From positions 27,777 to 91,776 of the forward strand of contig NZ_NULG01000025.1 of the NCBI RefSeq assembly GCF_002577195.1: DNA of 64,000 nt, written 5' to 3'. Positions within the stretch are counted from its first letter, which is position 1. Each line of letters begins with the position of its first letter. Below the pieces are notes generated by a model. It was not told the origin of the DNA. It searched no databases and worked only from the letters and a program-made list of their open reading frames with translations. A program made the position numbers and the translations under genes. Of this stretch, positions 36,701-45,092 are shown piece by piece. Origin of the DNA: Bacillus sp. AFS041924. GTDB taxonomy: Bacteria; Bacillota; Bacilli; Bacillales; Bacillaceae_G.

Positions 36701-37865
36701 CTGGTGAGCCTAGTGTATAAGCATTAGGTCCACTATTACCTGCTGAAATGACTGCTGTTACGCCATTTAATACCGCATAGTTTACAGCTGTACTAGTTGG
36801 GTAATATGGATCGTTAGCCTTTGCACCTAGTGATAGGTTAATGACATCCATGCCATCTTGAACTGCTTTATCTATCCCCGCAAGTACCCCTTCAGTTGCT
36901 CCACTTCCATATGGGCCAAGAACGCGATACATATATAAATCGGCATCTGGAGCTACACCTACTACCGATACTTCGCTATCATTTTTATTTTGTCCAACAA
37001 TTGTCCCTGATACATGTGTACCATGAGCAGTATAATAAACACTGCTTCCGTTACTTTCAGGCTTATTTGATGCTTGCCAGTCTTTATAAGTTGCTTCCAT
37101 CGGATCGTTATCATTATCGACAAAATCATATCCGCCTTTGTAAGCACTTTTTAAATCAGGGTGGTTATAGTCAATACCTGTATCTAAAACACCTACTTTA
37201 ATACCTTTTCCAGTAATCCCTTCTTTATGAAGCTGATCTACTTTTAGATAAGGGAGACTTTCGACTGAAGTCGTAATGTTTCGCTCTACATCTTTTGGAA
37301 CATCTGTCTTAATTGGATCGACATTAAAAGTAGCATCTTTATAAATTGCTTTTACTGCATCGGACTTTAAAAGATTCTTAACTTCATTTGCTGGAAGTGT
37401 AATAGCTGCACCGTTAAATGCCGTTTTATAAGTTCTAGTAATAACTGGTGCTTTTTTCTTTTCTTTCACTTTTACAATTTTTCCAACATCCGCTTTAAAA
37501 GTCGCATGCTCTTGGTCTACTTGTGTTTGTGCTGATTTTTTTGTTAATGACTTACCGTCAACTGCTGCTTTAATTACAGCCACATTACTAGGATTTGAAT
37601 GAAACTGAACAATAACTGAAATTTCTTTATCAGAATCTAGTTCATTTTCTTGAAAGCCTTGTAGTCCCTCTTGATTATTTAATTCTAATTGCTGTAATGC
37701 TTGTCTTTGTTCTGCTGTAAGTGATGATAAAATTTCCTCTGCTTTAGAAGTTGACGCTTTAGCAGTTACATTAGAACTCATACTAAAAGGTGAAAAAAGC
37801 AGACTTGTCGAAAGAGCAAGTACTGCTGTTTGCTTTACTGCCGTTTTTGCCTTCATATTCTTCAT
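33786..37865 (-). CDS. Secreted multidomain S8 serine protease (Vpr-like) with dockerin-like C-terminus
   Basis: A 1359-residue exported protease. Order: signal peptide (about 1-35), I9 propeptide (about 80-185), S8 catalytic domain with Asp228 (VLDTGIDYNHPDL), His281 (AHGTHVSGTI) and Ser601 (GTSMASPFAAG), and a PA domain inserted before the serine (about 400-510, AKQNGAKAVILYNN). Then come Fn3/Ig-like modules. At about 1280-1330 lies a calcium-loop pair GDVNQDNVIDVQDAL / ADINFDGTVDAKDF of dockerin type. A short lysine-rich tail ends it. The first ATG at 37865 has GGGG only one base away; ATG 37856 is an alternative. It is longer than Bacillus Vpr (about 800) because of the added C-terminal modules. 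It is divergent from an HTH-TPR regulator that may control it. Confidence 0.9.
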   Translation of the reverse strand: MKNMKAKTAVKQTAVLALSTSLLFSPFSMSSNVTAKASTSKAEEILSSLTAEQRQALQQLELNNQEGLQGFQENELDSDKEISVIVQFHSNPSNVAVIKAAVDGKSLTKKSAQTQVDQEHATFKADVGKIVKVKEKKKAPVITRTYKTAFNGAAITLPANEVKNLLKSDAVKAIYKDATFNVDPIKTDVPKDVERNITTSVESLPYLKVDQLHKEGITGKGIKVGVLDTGIDYNHPDLKSAYKGGYDFVDNDNDPMEATYKDWQASNKPESNGSSVYYTAHGTHVSGTIVGQNKNDSEVSVVGVAPDADLYMYRVLGPYGSGATEGVLAGIDKAVQDGMDVINLSLGAKANDPYYPTSTAVNYAVLNGVTAVISAGNSGPNAYTLGSPGTAALALTVGASTVPTSLSMFTGKVAGGWNTDLVSMARSFADNFTSLEGKSLELVDVGLGTVDDYKNKNVEGKIAFVQRGNFALVDKVKFAKQNGAKAVILYNNVDGHVGYNLGEATEYIPAFSMTKKAGEELKAKIANGNTTFTFTDLKEGLTEGDKLADFSSRGPVNGNFQMKPEITAPGVSTLSTVPSYITNHDTPEDYKYAYERMDGTSMASPFAAGVAALLLGENPNLEPADVKSILMNTADKLKGNYSVYEVGAGRVDPFQALHSQVEIQVQDETLIPFGNQLVKAENKTGGLNFGKQVVKEGTQLKVKKDIEFTNSGSKKKTFDVKVVDNAKGTNGLQDNGVLVDVANSIKLNANTSKTVKTTVTIPSTAKKGFYEGYLLMTNSDDQTEQYRVPFSFRKSDEGFDNLTLLNHAITPDAYNHAYDSYRSPSALLQFNLGSPVDTLDVILQDGKTNEDLGLVGTMNVNGYSPDVNYFLKAFSGTYYKFTGNKTRPVSTEISVAKPGHYKLKFVTTLPNGKQKVDSKDSDVFIDIETPKVKSSLDSDSPFVEYKPGQKTVPFEMEVKDAALEEMQRVGINLDETSNFAVYTYGLPVPQGPIHMDKNGKWTEEVGMNEGTQVQSFNLIGYDAAGNQANWKEYYFVKEGTPVTYAKHNVELARSGDVLTASLVLDNLQGTKEVTWNFDDAQSAGIPYVNLVDAQLTDKFKDKATIQVTGNKIKVTFKEANEFDRAEVVNVKVKVQEQLFYPIGYINPSATIVDASNQSVKLLNAGKRFQLKSKFNRVQVNLTPEGYLVQVEGQPPYLGNRDWTKVEATLKVTNGNYSLDASNKISRGKVNLEPLPLNKDAYTFNVNVPGHFISKQTKLFGFEYKGQLYGKADSININLVAGDVNQDNVIDVQDALYVQTYWGTNNRSADINFDGTVDAKDFAFVEKNYLQQNASVQNAPTPKKKYNNATLETIKSELGL

Positions 37866-38083
37866 ACCCCATTCTTCTCTATATAGTTTAAAAATTCTTA
37901 CTATTATTATAGTAAGCCCATTTGTGCAAAAAGCATATTGTGTTATTTTTAATCGAATTTTAGGTTATTTTGTAGGTTTTTTTCCTAAAATTATTGAATT
38001 GTGAAATAAAATTTCATTAAATAATAAAAAAACATGAAATTACGAATAGAACTTGTGTTATTTTTAATTTGAACCGAAAGTAT

Positions 38084-38110
38084 TTGACTTTATTTAATAC
38101 AAGTTATAAT
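38084..38110 (+). promoter_or_regulatory. Possible SigA promoter of the HTH-TPR regulator
   Basis: TTGACT (38084-38089) and TATAAT (38105-38110) on the plus strand with a short 15-base spacer, about 140 bases upstream of the regulator start. The 384-base divergent region is very AT-rich, and no other element is recognised in it. Confidence 0.4.
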
Positions 38111-38249
38111 CAAATATTAGATAGATAGAGCCAATCTATTTTTTAGTTTCATAGTATTTAAAAGATATTAAACTTAGTATAAAAATAGCTTTATTACAAG
38201 CGAAAATACGACAAGATAAGTCAACTGGGATTAAAAAAGGAGAGAACGT

Positions 38250-39497
38250 ATGCTAGAAGGAGAAATCATAAAATTTTACCGCAAAAAAGCTAGGCTAACT
38301 CAGGAGGATTTAGGAAAGGACATTTGTACAGCTACTCATGTTAGTAGAATTGAAAGAGGGGAAACCAAATATTCTGAAGAAATTATTCAATTGTTCTCTC
38401 AACGTCTCCAAATTGACATCGAAAAAGAAATTGCTACTGTTAAAAAAATCGAAAATAAACTAAAAAAATGGCACAATGCGATCATATTAGAACGAATGAA
38501 AGAAGTCGTAAAGATAAAAGAGGAATTAGAAAACAAACACTATATTAGCGCATCTAACTATGCGATTTATTATCAGCTTTTATTAGCCCGATACTTTATT
38601 CTGTGTAAGAATATGGAAAAAGTACATCGCATTATTAAACGAATCGAAATTGAAACTCCTTCTATGTCAACTTATGAAAAGAACTTGTTTCATCATGTTA
38701 AAGGAATATACTATTTAGAAACTTATCACCGATTCGAAGATGTAAGTAGACAATGTGCACTACAAGAATTAAAACAAATTAATATAGAGGAATATGGAAA
38801 TAAAGAATTTTATTACCATCTTGGCTCAGCTTATCATTGGACTAAATCTAATGTTATGGCTTACTTCTATGGAGAAAAAGCATATAGATATTTTATTGAA
38901 ACCAATAATTATGCCAGAGCAATTTTAGCGGAATCTTTAATGCTAATACAATTAAAGGATAGTACCAAGTTGGATTTTGAAGAAATCGTAGAAAGATATG
39001 AAAGTTTAATAGAGCATAGTGAAGCCTTAGGTCTTTTAGATAAAAGAGGTTTGATCCTTCATAATTTAGGTCTGATGTATTATTGGAAAAAAGACTATAA
39101 ACAAGCACATTTTTATTATGAAAAGTCAATTAAAGATGCCGATAAACAAGCATTACCTTTTTTAAACCGTTTGTATAACTATCTGGATAATGCCGAAGAA
39201 GGCAAGATCTTATCAACTAATGAATTGCTAGAACAAGCAAATGAAGGACTTTCTCTTTCAGAAAAAGCTACGAATGAGCTATATAAAATTCTTTTTAACA
39301 TTCTACTTTTACGTTTTAACAAAAAATATGATGACTATTACGATTACATAGAACAAAAAGCATTTCCATTCTTTAAGAGTCACCATCATGTAACGCATGC
39401 AAATAAATATGCTAAATTACTTTACAACTATTATGTTAAGACAAAGCAATATGAAAAAGCAGTACATACTGGAGATATGTTTATTAACGAACATTAG
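38250..39497 (+). CDS. HTH-TPR regulator of the RRNPP type (NprR/PlcR-like)
   Basis: 415 residues: an N-terminal XRE helix-turn-helix (about 1-60, KARLTQEDLGKDICTATHVS, then RIERGE) followed by about 350 residues of tetratricopeptide-like helical repeats such as GLILHNLGLMYYWKKDYKQA. This layout and length are those of peptide-sensing RRNPP regulators. ATG 38250 has AGGAG upstream. No small pheromone gene is seen directly downstream; the gene runs into a terminator after about 20 bases. Its divergent neighbour is a large secreted protease, a common type of target for this family. It could equally be a peptide-independent TPR regulator. Confidence 0.8.
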   Translation: MLEGEIIKFYRKKARLTQEDLGKDICTATHVSRIERGETKYSEEIIQLFSQRLQIDIEKEIATVKKIENKLKKWHNAIILERMKEVVKIKEELENKHYISASNYAIYYQLLLARYFILCKNMEKVHRIIKRIEIETPSMSTYEKNLFHHVKGIYYLETYHRFEDVSRQCALQELKQINIEEYGNKEFYYHLGSAYHWTKSNVMAYFYGEKAYRYFIETNNYARAILAESLMLIQLKDSTKLDFEEIVERYESLIEHSEALGLLDKRGLILHNLGLMYYWKKDYKQAHFYYEKSIKDADKQALPFLNRLYNYLDNAEEGKILSTNELLEQANEGLSLSEKATNELYKILFNILLLRFNKKYDDYYDYIEQKAFPFFKSHHHVTHANKYAKLLYNYYVKTKQYEKAVHTGDMFINEH

Positions 39498-39516
39498 GAA
39501 AATATATATATTTATG

Positions 39517-39556
39517 AAAAGGACAGACTTATAAAGAATAATCTGTCCCTTTTATT
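39517..39556. terminator. Convergent terminator between regulator and mtlD
   Basis: AAAAGGACAGA and TCTGTCCCTTTT pair around a loop of about 14 bases, with T-runs on both strands. Confidence 0.75.
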
Positions 39557-39577
39557 TTTAGAAATCAGCTTAATGAA

Positions 39578-40741
39578 TTAATGAATCAGTAATTCTTTCT
39601 CTAACTGCTCATATTCACTAATAATTAAACTAATTAATGTTTTGTGTTCTGGTAATTCTGAATATTTAATGAATAACTCTTCCACAGAATGATCTTTGAG
39701 AAATCCTTGTAGTTCAATTGCTTCATAGTCATCCTTATTTTTATAGAATAGTGCAACTGCAATTGCCTTAATTAAATTTTTGGGCACTATATTATGTTCC
39801 ATTAACTCTCTTAAAGGCTTAATAAAACGATCGTTTGCTCCTAGTTTACGAATTGGAGAACGCGCAACACGGGATACTTCATCAGAAATATATTCATTTT
39901 CAAATCTACCAATTATTTTTTGAACATAAGCATTATGTTCATATGGATTAAAGTTATATTTTCTTTCTAATAATTTACCAGTTTCATCTAATATTGCGGT
40001 AACTATATTTCGAATACCCTTATCAGAAATCGCTTCCTTAATCGTGTTGTATCCATAAAAATTTCCTAAATAAGCTGTCGCTGCGTGACCAGTGTTTACC
40101 GTGAATAGTTTTCTTTCGATATAAGGAAGCAAATCCTCTACATAAGTCACACCATCTATTGCCGGAACCTCACCTATCATTTTTGACTGGTCAATCACCC
40201 ACTCATAAAATGGTTCAACTGCAACTAATAATTTATCTTCATGACTTTGTACTGGTACGATACGATCCACTGCTGCATCTGGAAAACTGACCGACTGTTC
40301 AGTTTTTTTCTTCTGAGATTCTGTCATGTTTAGGTATACTTCATCCCTTAAGAAAGTACTTCCACCTATCATATTTTCGCATGCAATTATGTTTAAGGCT
40401 TTATCCGAATTCTCAATTCTCTCTATTAGTCCATCTGCAATTAGTTTTGCTATTTTCGGAAGAATAGATGGACCTACTGCAGTTGTTACGATGTCAGCCT
40501 GGGCAATTACTTTTGCTACTTCTTGAGGATCTTTTACACTATTAATACCTCTTACATTCGTTATTACCATTCTTTCTTGGGTGCTATCCGCTAGCATAAC
40601 AGAATATGCCCTTTTATTATTCAATTGATCAATTATTTCATCATTCACATCAACAAAACAAATTTCATATCCTGCCTTATGCAATAATTGTCCAATAAAA
40701 CCTCTACCAATGTTTCCTGCACCAAAATGTATGGCTAACAT
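39578..40741 (-). CDS. mtlD: Mannitol-1-phosphate 5-dehydrogenase MtlD
   Basis: Oxidises mannitol 1-phosphate to fructose 6-phosphate with NAD. 387 residues, matching the long-chain polyol dehydrogenase family; it begins MLAIHFGAGNIGRGFIG (NAD-binding GxGxxGRG) and has the conserved KLFTVNTGHAATAYLG segment. ATG 40741 has GAGGTGG six bases upstream; a slightly earlier open frame is not needed. It lies one base after mtlF and is the last gene of the mannitol operon. Confidence 0.96.
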   Translation of the reverse strand: MLAIHFGAGNIGRGFIGQLLHKAGYEICFVDVNDEIIDQLNNKRAYSVMLADSTQERMVITNVRGINSVKDPQEVAKVIAQADIVTTAVGPSILPKIAKLIADGLIERIENSDKALNIIACENMIGGSTFLRDEVYLNMTESQKKKTEQSVSFPDAAVDRIVPVQSHEDKLLVAVEPFYEWVIDQSKMIGEVPAIDGVTYVEDLLPYIERKLFTVNTGHAATAYLGNFYGYNTIKEAISDKGIRNIVTAILDETGKLLERKYNFNPYEHNAYVQKIIGRFENEYISDEVSRVARSPIRKLGANDRFIKPLRELMEHNIVPKNLIKAIAVALFYKNKDDYEAIELQGFLKDHSVEELFIKYSELPEHKTLISLIISEYEQLEKELLIH

Positions 40742-40742
40742 C

Positions 40743-41180
40743 TTAGTCCACCTCACTAAACAATGAGATTAGTTGCTGTTTGGATGTAGCTGCGACCAAT
40801 TTATGTACATTTTCTTCCTCTGAACAAAGGATTGCAATTTGAGATAATAGATCAAGATGCTCATTATCTTTACCCGCTATACCAAAAATAACTTTTACAA
40901 TATTTCCATTTCCAAAATCCACTCCATTAGGTACTTGAAGAATCGATATACCAGAAGAAATGACCTCTTGCTTTGACTCCTCCGTTCCGTGTGGAATCGC
41001 AATGAAGTTCCCCATATAAGTTGTTAAAGACTCTTCTCTTTCAATCATTTTCTCAATATAATTTCCTTTTACATATCCGTTTTTTACTAGAACACTTCCC
41101 GCTAAACGAATAGCTTCCTCTTTTGTTTTTGCCTCTACATTTAATAAAATATTATCTATTGGTAATACTGTCTGAATCAT
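40743..41180 (-). CDS. mtlF: Mannitol-specific PTS EIIA component MtlF
   Basis: 145-residue cytosolic phosphocarrier that receives phosphate from HPr and passes it to the EIIB domain of MtlA. The active-site His is in FIAIPHGTEESK. Length and ends match free-standing EIIA-Mtl proteins. It lies between mtlR and mtlD and nearly touches mtlD. Confidence 0.95.
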   Translation of the reverse strand: MIQTVLPIDNILLNVEAKTKEEAIRLAGSVLVKNGYVKGNYIEKMIEREESLTTYMGNFIAIPHGTEESKQEVISSGISILQVPNGVDFGNGNIVKVIFGIAGKDNEHLDLLSQIAILCSEEENVHKLVAATSKQQLISLFSEVD

Positions 41181-41191
41181 TTATTAATCCC

Positions 41192-43294
41192 TCAATTCTT
41201 AAATTTTTTCTGTAAATTTCCATATAATGCATAGCTTAATTTATTATAAATACCCGTATAGTTATTCGATGTAAAAATTCGCGTTGATTCTTCGTCCTCA
41301 ATTATTGTTGAACTAATTGTACTCAATACCTCTAATTGACCCGTCTGTAGTTCAATTGGAGCGAGTAATAAAAGTAGCGTATTTATTTTTACTGCAGATT
41401 GATCCATAGCTTTTACTACCATCGATTCATGAAGCATAAAGGATAAGAATACTGGTTGCATGACATATTCTGAACGACAATGGTACAATGCAATGCTAGT
41501 TCCGGGTATCCCTAGGCCACCCTTCTTTTCTCTTTCAGTTAGTTGATTTGTTACCTCAAAATAGTCTCCTATTAATCCCCTAGCGTTCGCTTGTTTGCAT
41601 ACTTCCAATAACAAAATTGATGAGGTTGGAATAAACAGTAAAGGAATCGCTTCAAATGTATTCAAAATATGAAGTACAGTCTCTGAATATTGATGAACTA
41701 CTTCTAAATTTTGTTTAATTGATTCTGGCGTTTCTAGTTTGATCTGCTTTTGCAACTTTTTACTATGAAGCTTTCTTAATCGTGATGCCTCTGTTGTAAG
41801 TGAATTACGTTTTATGTCCTCACGGATTTTCTCCGCTTCTTCCTTTGGCAATAAGGGATTCACAGTAATATACTTTTTTGAAAATCCTGGCATTTCAACT
41901 GTAGATAAAATAATGTCATACTGTTCAAATTGAATATTCTTTAAGTTTGCTAATGACGAAACTTCGATCTCGGTAATTTCTTTTATCTCTTTTTTAATTC
42001 GACTTGCTAACATTTTAGAAGAGCCAATTCCACTCGAACATAATACAAGCGCTCTAACTTCTTTACTGTTCTCATAGATTACTTGGGATGAACCAAAGTG
42101 TAGTACTAGATAAGCGACTTCCTCATTCGGAAAAACAATCGATGGAAAAGCTACTTTTAACCCTTCTTGAATGATCTTAAATAGCGCAGGATAATCCTCT
42201 TGAATTTGACTTACCAAAGGATTATTAGCATCTAGTTTTTTTTGAATTCGATAAATTGCTGGCTCAATATGAGTAATTAACCCTTCAAATAAGGCCTGAT
42301 CTTCTTCAAAATTTATTTCAAGTTCTTTTGATACAAGATTAATTAACTTTTTTGACCCTACTACGATTTCTGTACTACTTTCTTTAAACCAATCATTTTT
42401 CTCCTGACGTTGCCTTGCACCTAATAAATGCATTGTAATATATCCTTTTTCAGCAGTCGGGATCTTAACTTTAAACACTTCTTCTAATTCTTGAACAATC
42501 TGGTCTGCAATCGTAAATTCCTTAGTGATACTTAACTCCTCAAGAACAACTTCATCCATTTTTATTAATTCGCCTTGAATAATTCTTTCGATGGCTAAAG
42601 ATAAGTGAATGGTAAATGTCATAAATGCACTATCAGCCAGAGAGTAAGGTAATCGTTGTTCAATATCTCGAATCATTTTTCCAATCATGGTGAGTTTTTC
42701 TAGTTTTATAATTTCTAATAAACCATTTGAGAGACTATTCTTTGTCTCATATTCATCTTCCATAACGGATAAAAACTCATATTCATTTAATTGCTGAGCG
42801 ATCAAATGTCCTAAGACTTTTCTTTTTTTTCTTTCCGAGCCTAGTAGGGCAATACCATACCCTTTCTTTCTTATCAGATCTAAATCAAAGTCCTTCAACC
42901 ACTCTTCTACTTTATTAAGATCATTACTAACAGTTGCAACAGTAACGTGTAAATCATTTGCTAGTGCGCTTAGTTTAATAGATTTCGGTTCTTTCAATAA
43001 GGAACATAGAATTAACTCTTGTCTTTCTTTTTGAGTAAATTCCTGCCCACTTTTTAAGATTGCTATTTGAAGCTCATTTTTTTGCTCAGGTGACCCTTCA
43101 ATATACATTCCGGAGCCTAAAACTTTTTTTAATAAAAGATTATGAGTACTAACAATGCTTTCGATTCCTTTTAGTTCTCGTTGCACAGTTCGGCCACTAA
43201 CATTTAGATTCCCAGCAATTTCTTGGACATTCATGCCATTCGGATTTTCCAACAACAAACTAATGATTTCTCTTTCTCTTGCTGATATATACAT
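41192..43294 (-). CDS. mtlR: Mannitol operon activator MtlR (PRD-containing, BglG/DeoR-type)
   Basis: 700 residues: two N-terminal winged helices (NVQEIAGNLNVSGRTVQREL and a second near LSALANDLHVTVATVSNDL), two PTS-regulation domains (about 190-400), an EIIB-like domain (VLCSSGIGSSKMLASRI, with Cys) and an EIIA-like C-terminal domain (LLFIPTSSILLLEV to the end). MtlR proteins are DNA-binding activators tuned by phosphorylation from HPr and MtlA/F. It lies between mtlA and mtlF as in Geobacillus-type mtl operons. Its likely operator is the inverted repeat before mtlA. Confidence 0.94.
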   Translation of the reverse strand: MYISAREREIISLLLENPNGMNVQEIAGNLNVSGRTVQRELKGIESIVSTHNLLLKKVLGSGMYIEGSPEQKNELQIAILKSGQEFTQKERQELILCSLLKEPKSIKLSALANDLHVTVATVSNDLNKVEEWLKDFDLDLIRKKGYGIALLGSERKKRKVLGHLIAQQLNEYEFLSVMEDEYETKNSLSNGLLEIIKLEKLTMIGKMIRDIEQRLPYSLADSAFMTFTIHLSLAIERIIQGELIKMDEVVLEELSITKEFTIADQIVQELEEVFKVKIPTAEKGYITMHLLGARQRQEKNDWFKESSTEIVVGSKKLINLVSKELEINFEEDQALFEGLITHIEPAIYRIQKKLDANNPLVSQIQEDYPALFKIIQEGLKVAFPSIVFPNEEVAYLVLHFGSSQVIYENSKEVRALVLCSSGIGSSKMLASRIKKEIKEITEIEVSSLANLKNIQFEQYDIILSTVEMPGFSKKYITVNPLLPKEEAEKIREDIKRNSLTTEASRLRKLHSKKLQKQIKLETPESIKQNLEVVHQYSETVLHILNTFEAIPLLFIPTSSILLLEVCKQANARGLIGDYFEVTNQLTEREKKGGLGIPGTSIALYHCRSEYVMQPVFLSFMLHESMVVKAMDQSAVKINTLLLLLAPIELQTGQLEVLSTISSTIIEDEESTRIFTSNNYTGIYNKLSYALYGNLQKKFKN

Positions 43295-43315
43295 ATATAC
43301 CTCTTTAAAATTTTA

Positions 43316-44746
43316 TTATTTTATTAAAGAGTTCACTAATTCATCATACTTTGGACTGTTTAAGAAGTTTTCCACTGAGATATGAACCGCATTTGGTACT
43401 TTTGCTTTTGCTCGATCAGTTAGATCCTTATGAGTTATGACAACATCTACATCATTTGGCAAATTATTAATTGCTACATTCGTAACTTCTAACTCTATGC
43501 CTGCTGTTTTCACCTTTTTTCGTAAGATTGATGCTCCCATTGCACTAGATCCCATACCTGCATCACAGGCAAAAATAATCTTCTTCACTTCTTTATCAAT
43601 ACCAAGAGAACTAGCCACTTCTTTTTCAGTCTGTAATAAACTAGCTACTTTACTTTCTTTCCCTTTTAATTCTTGCGTTTTCTGAGCTGCTCTTTCTAAA
43701 TCCCCATCGGAAGCAACTGACTTAGATGATTTTAAAACTACCGCTGAAACAATAAATGAAACAGCCGTCGCAACTAATACTCCCGCTAGAATTGGTAAGT
43801 ATCCACCTTTAGGAGCCATTGCTAATATTGCAATAATACTACCTGGAGAAGCTGCTGCTACTAGTCCTGCGCCTAAAATATTAAAAGTAAATGTACCCGC
43901 TACACCACCAGCGATAACCGATAAGATTAATAGAGGTCTCATTAAAATATACGGGAAGTAAATTTCATGAATCCCACCTAAGAAATGAATAATTACTGCC
44001 CCTGGTGCTGTTTGTTTAGCTGTACCTTTTCCAAATATTGTATATGCTAATAATACGCCTAAGCCTGGTCCTGGATTCGCTTCAAGTAAGAATAATAGTG
44101 ACTTGCCAGCTGATTTTGCTTGTTCAAGACCAATTGGACTTAAAATTCCATGGTTAATTGCATTGTTTAAAAATAAGATTTTTGCCGGTTCAATAAATAG
44201 GTTAGCTAGTGGAATGACGTTTGCTTTTATCATCATGTCTACGCCACTAGTTAATAGTTCAGTTAATGTAAATACTACTGGATTAACACCAACTAACCCA
44301 ATTATCACTAAAATAGCTCCTAAAATACCCGCTGAGAAATTATTAACTAACATCTCAAATCCTGACTTAACTTTTCCTTGTATAGCCTGGTCAAATTTCT
44401 TAATAGCCAAACCACCAAGTGGTCCCATGATCATAGCTCCTAGGAACATCGGCATCTCTGCACCAACAATTACTCCCATTGTTGCAATAGCCCCAACAAC
44501 TCCACCTCGAATATCATGCACCATTCTTCCACCAGTAAAACCAATTAAAAGTGGTAATAAATAAGTAATCATTGGACTTACTAAAACTGCTAATTTAGCA
44601 TTAGGTATCCATCCTGTTGGTATAAATAGTGCTGTTATTAATCCCCATGCTATAAAAGCTCCAATATTGGGCATTACCATGCCACTTAGAAAGCTACCAA
44701 AGCGTTGAATTTTTACTTTTATATTATTATTTTTATCTGTATTCAA
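43316..44746 (-). CDS. mtlA: Mannitol-specific PTS EIICB component MtlA
   Basis: 476-residue membrane permease-kinase: the EIIC part (about 1-340) has eight or so hydrophobic segments including FLGGIHEIYFPYILMRP (GGIHEIYFP motif). The EIIB part has FACDAGMGSSAMGAS with the phosphorylated Cys. EIIA is separate (MtlF), so this is a two-domain type. The start is TTG 44746, with GGAGGGG five bases upstream. It is the first gene of mtlA-R-F-D. Confidence 0.95.
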   Translation of the reverse strand: MNTDKNNNIKVKIQRFGSFLSGMVMPNIGAFIAWGLITALFIPTGWIPNAKLAVLVSPMITYLLPLLIGFTGGRMVHDIRGGVVGAIATMGVIVGAEMPMFLGAMIMGPLGGLAIKKFDQAIQGKVKSGFEMLVNNFSAGILGAILVIIGLVGVNPVVFTLTELLTSGVDMMIKANVIPLANLFIEPAKILFLNNAINHGILSPIGLEQAKSAGKSLLFLLEANPGPGLGVLLAYTIFGKGTAKQTAPGAVIIHFLGGIHEIYFPYILMRPLLILSVIAGGVAGTFTFNILGAGLVAAASPGSIIAILAMAPKGGYLPILAGVLVATAVSFIVSAVVLKSSKSVASDGDLERAAQKTQELKGKESKVASLLQTEKEVASSLGIDKEVKKIIFACDAGMGSSAMGASILRKKVKTAGIELEVTNVAINNLPNDVDVVITHKDLTDRAKAKVPNAVHISVENFLNSPKYDELVNSLIK

Positions 44747-44779
44747 ATTTTCCCCTCCCCTATAAAGCTTATATACAAA

Positions 44780-44849
44780 TGATAAAACGCTTACAGTACC
44801 AATACAATGAAATGAATATTGGTATTTGTCACCTAGTAACGTGACAAAT
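44780..44849 (-). promoter_or_regulatory. mtl control region: cre-like site and two inverted repeats
   Basis: Reading toward mtlA (minus strand): ATTTGTCAC...GTGACAAAT (44849-44824, 9-bp arms, 8-base gap), a candidate MtlR operator of the TTGTCAC type. Next is TACCAATA...TATTGGTA (44824-44797). Last is TGTAAGCGTTTTATCA (44795-44780), a near-match to the CcpA cre consensus. TATAAG lies just downstream. This suggests mannitol activation plus catabolite repression. Confidence 0.65.
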
Positions 44850-45028
44850 TTAAAAGAGGACTTAGCTATTTCCTAACTTCCTACTTTTAATAGAATGCTA
44901 GATTTCCCCTAACCGAGCAATAGGTCTCTTATCACTCCTAAAAACATGACATTCCACCTATCTAATAATTACTACTGAAGACTCACAACTTAAGCCCTAA
45001 CTGACTTAATATTTAAGAAAAACAAATA

Positions 45029-45067
45029 AAAAAAGGAACCTATTCAAAGTATGAATAGGTTCCTTTT
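45029..45067 (-). terminator. Terminator after minJ
   Basis: AAAAGGAACCTATTCA pairs with TGAATAGGTTCCTTTT around a short loop, with a T-rich tail on the minus strand, about 25 bases past the minJ stop. Confidence 0.88.
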
Positions 45068-45092
45068 AATTTTAGTGCGTAGGGTTTTTCCC

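Noticed and set aside
44103-44564. 153-codon open frame on the plus strand
   Set aside because: Entirely antisense to mtlA and explained by the mirror of its hydrophobic codons; no ribosome-binding site or family match.
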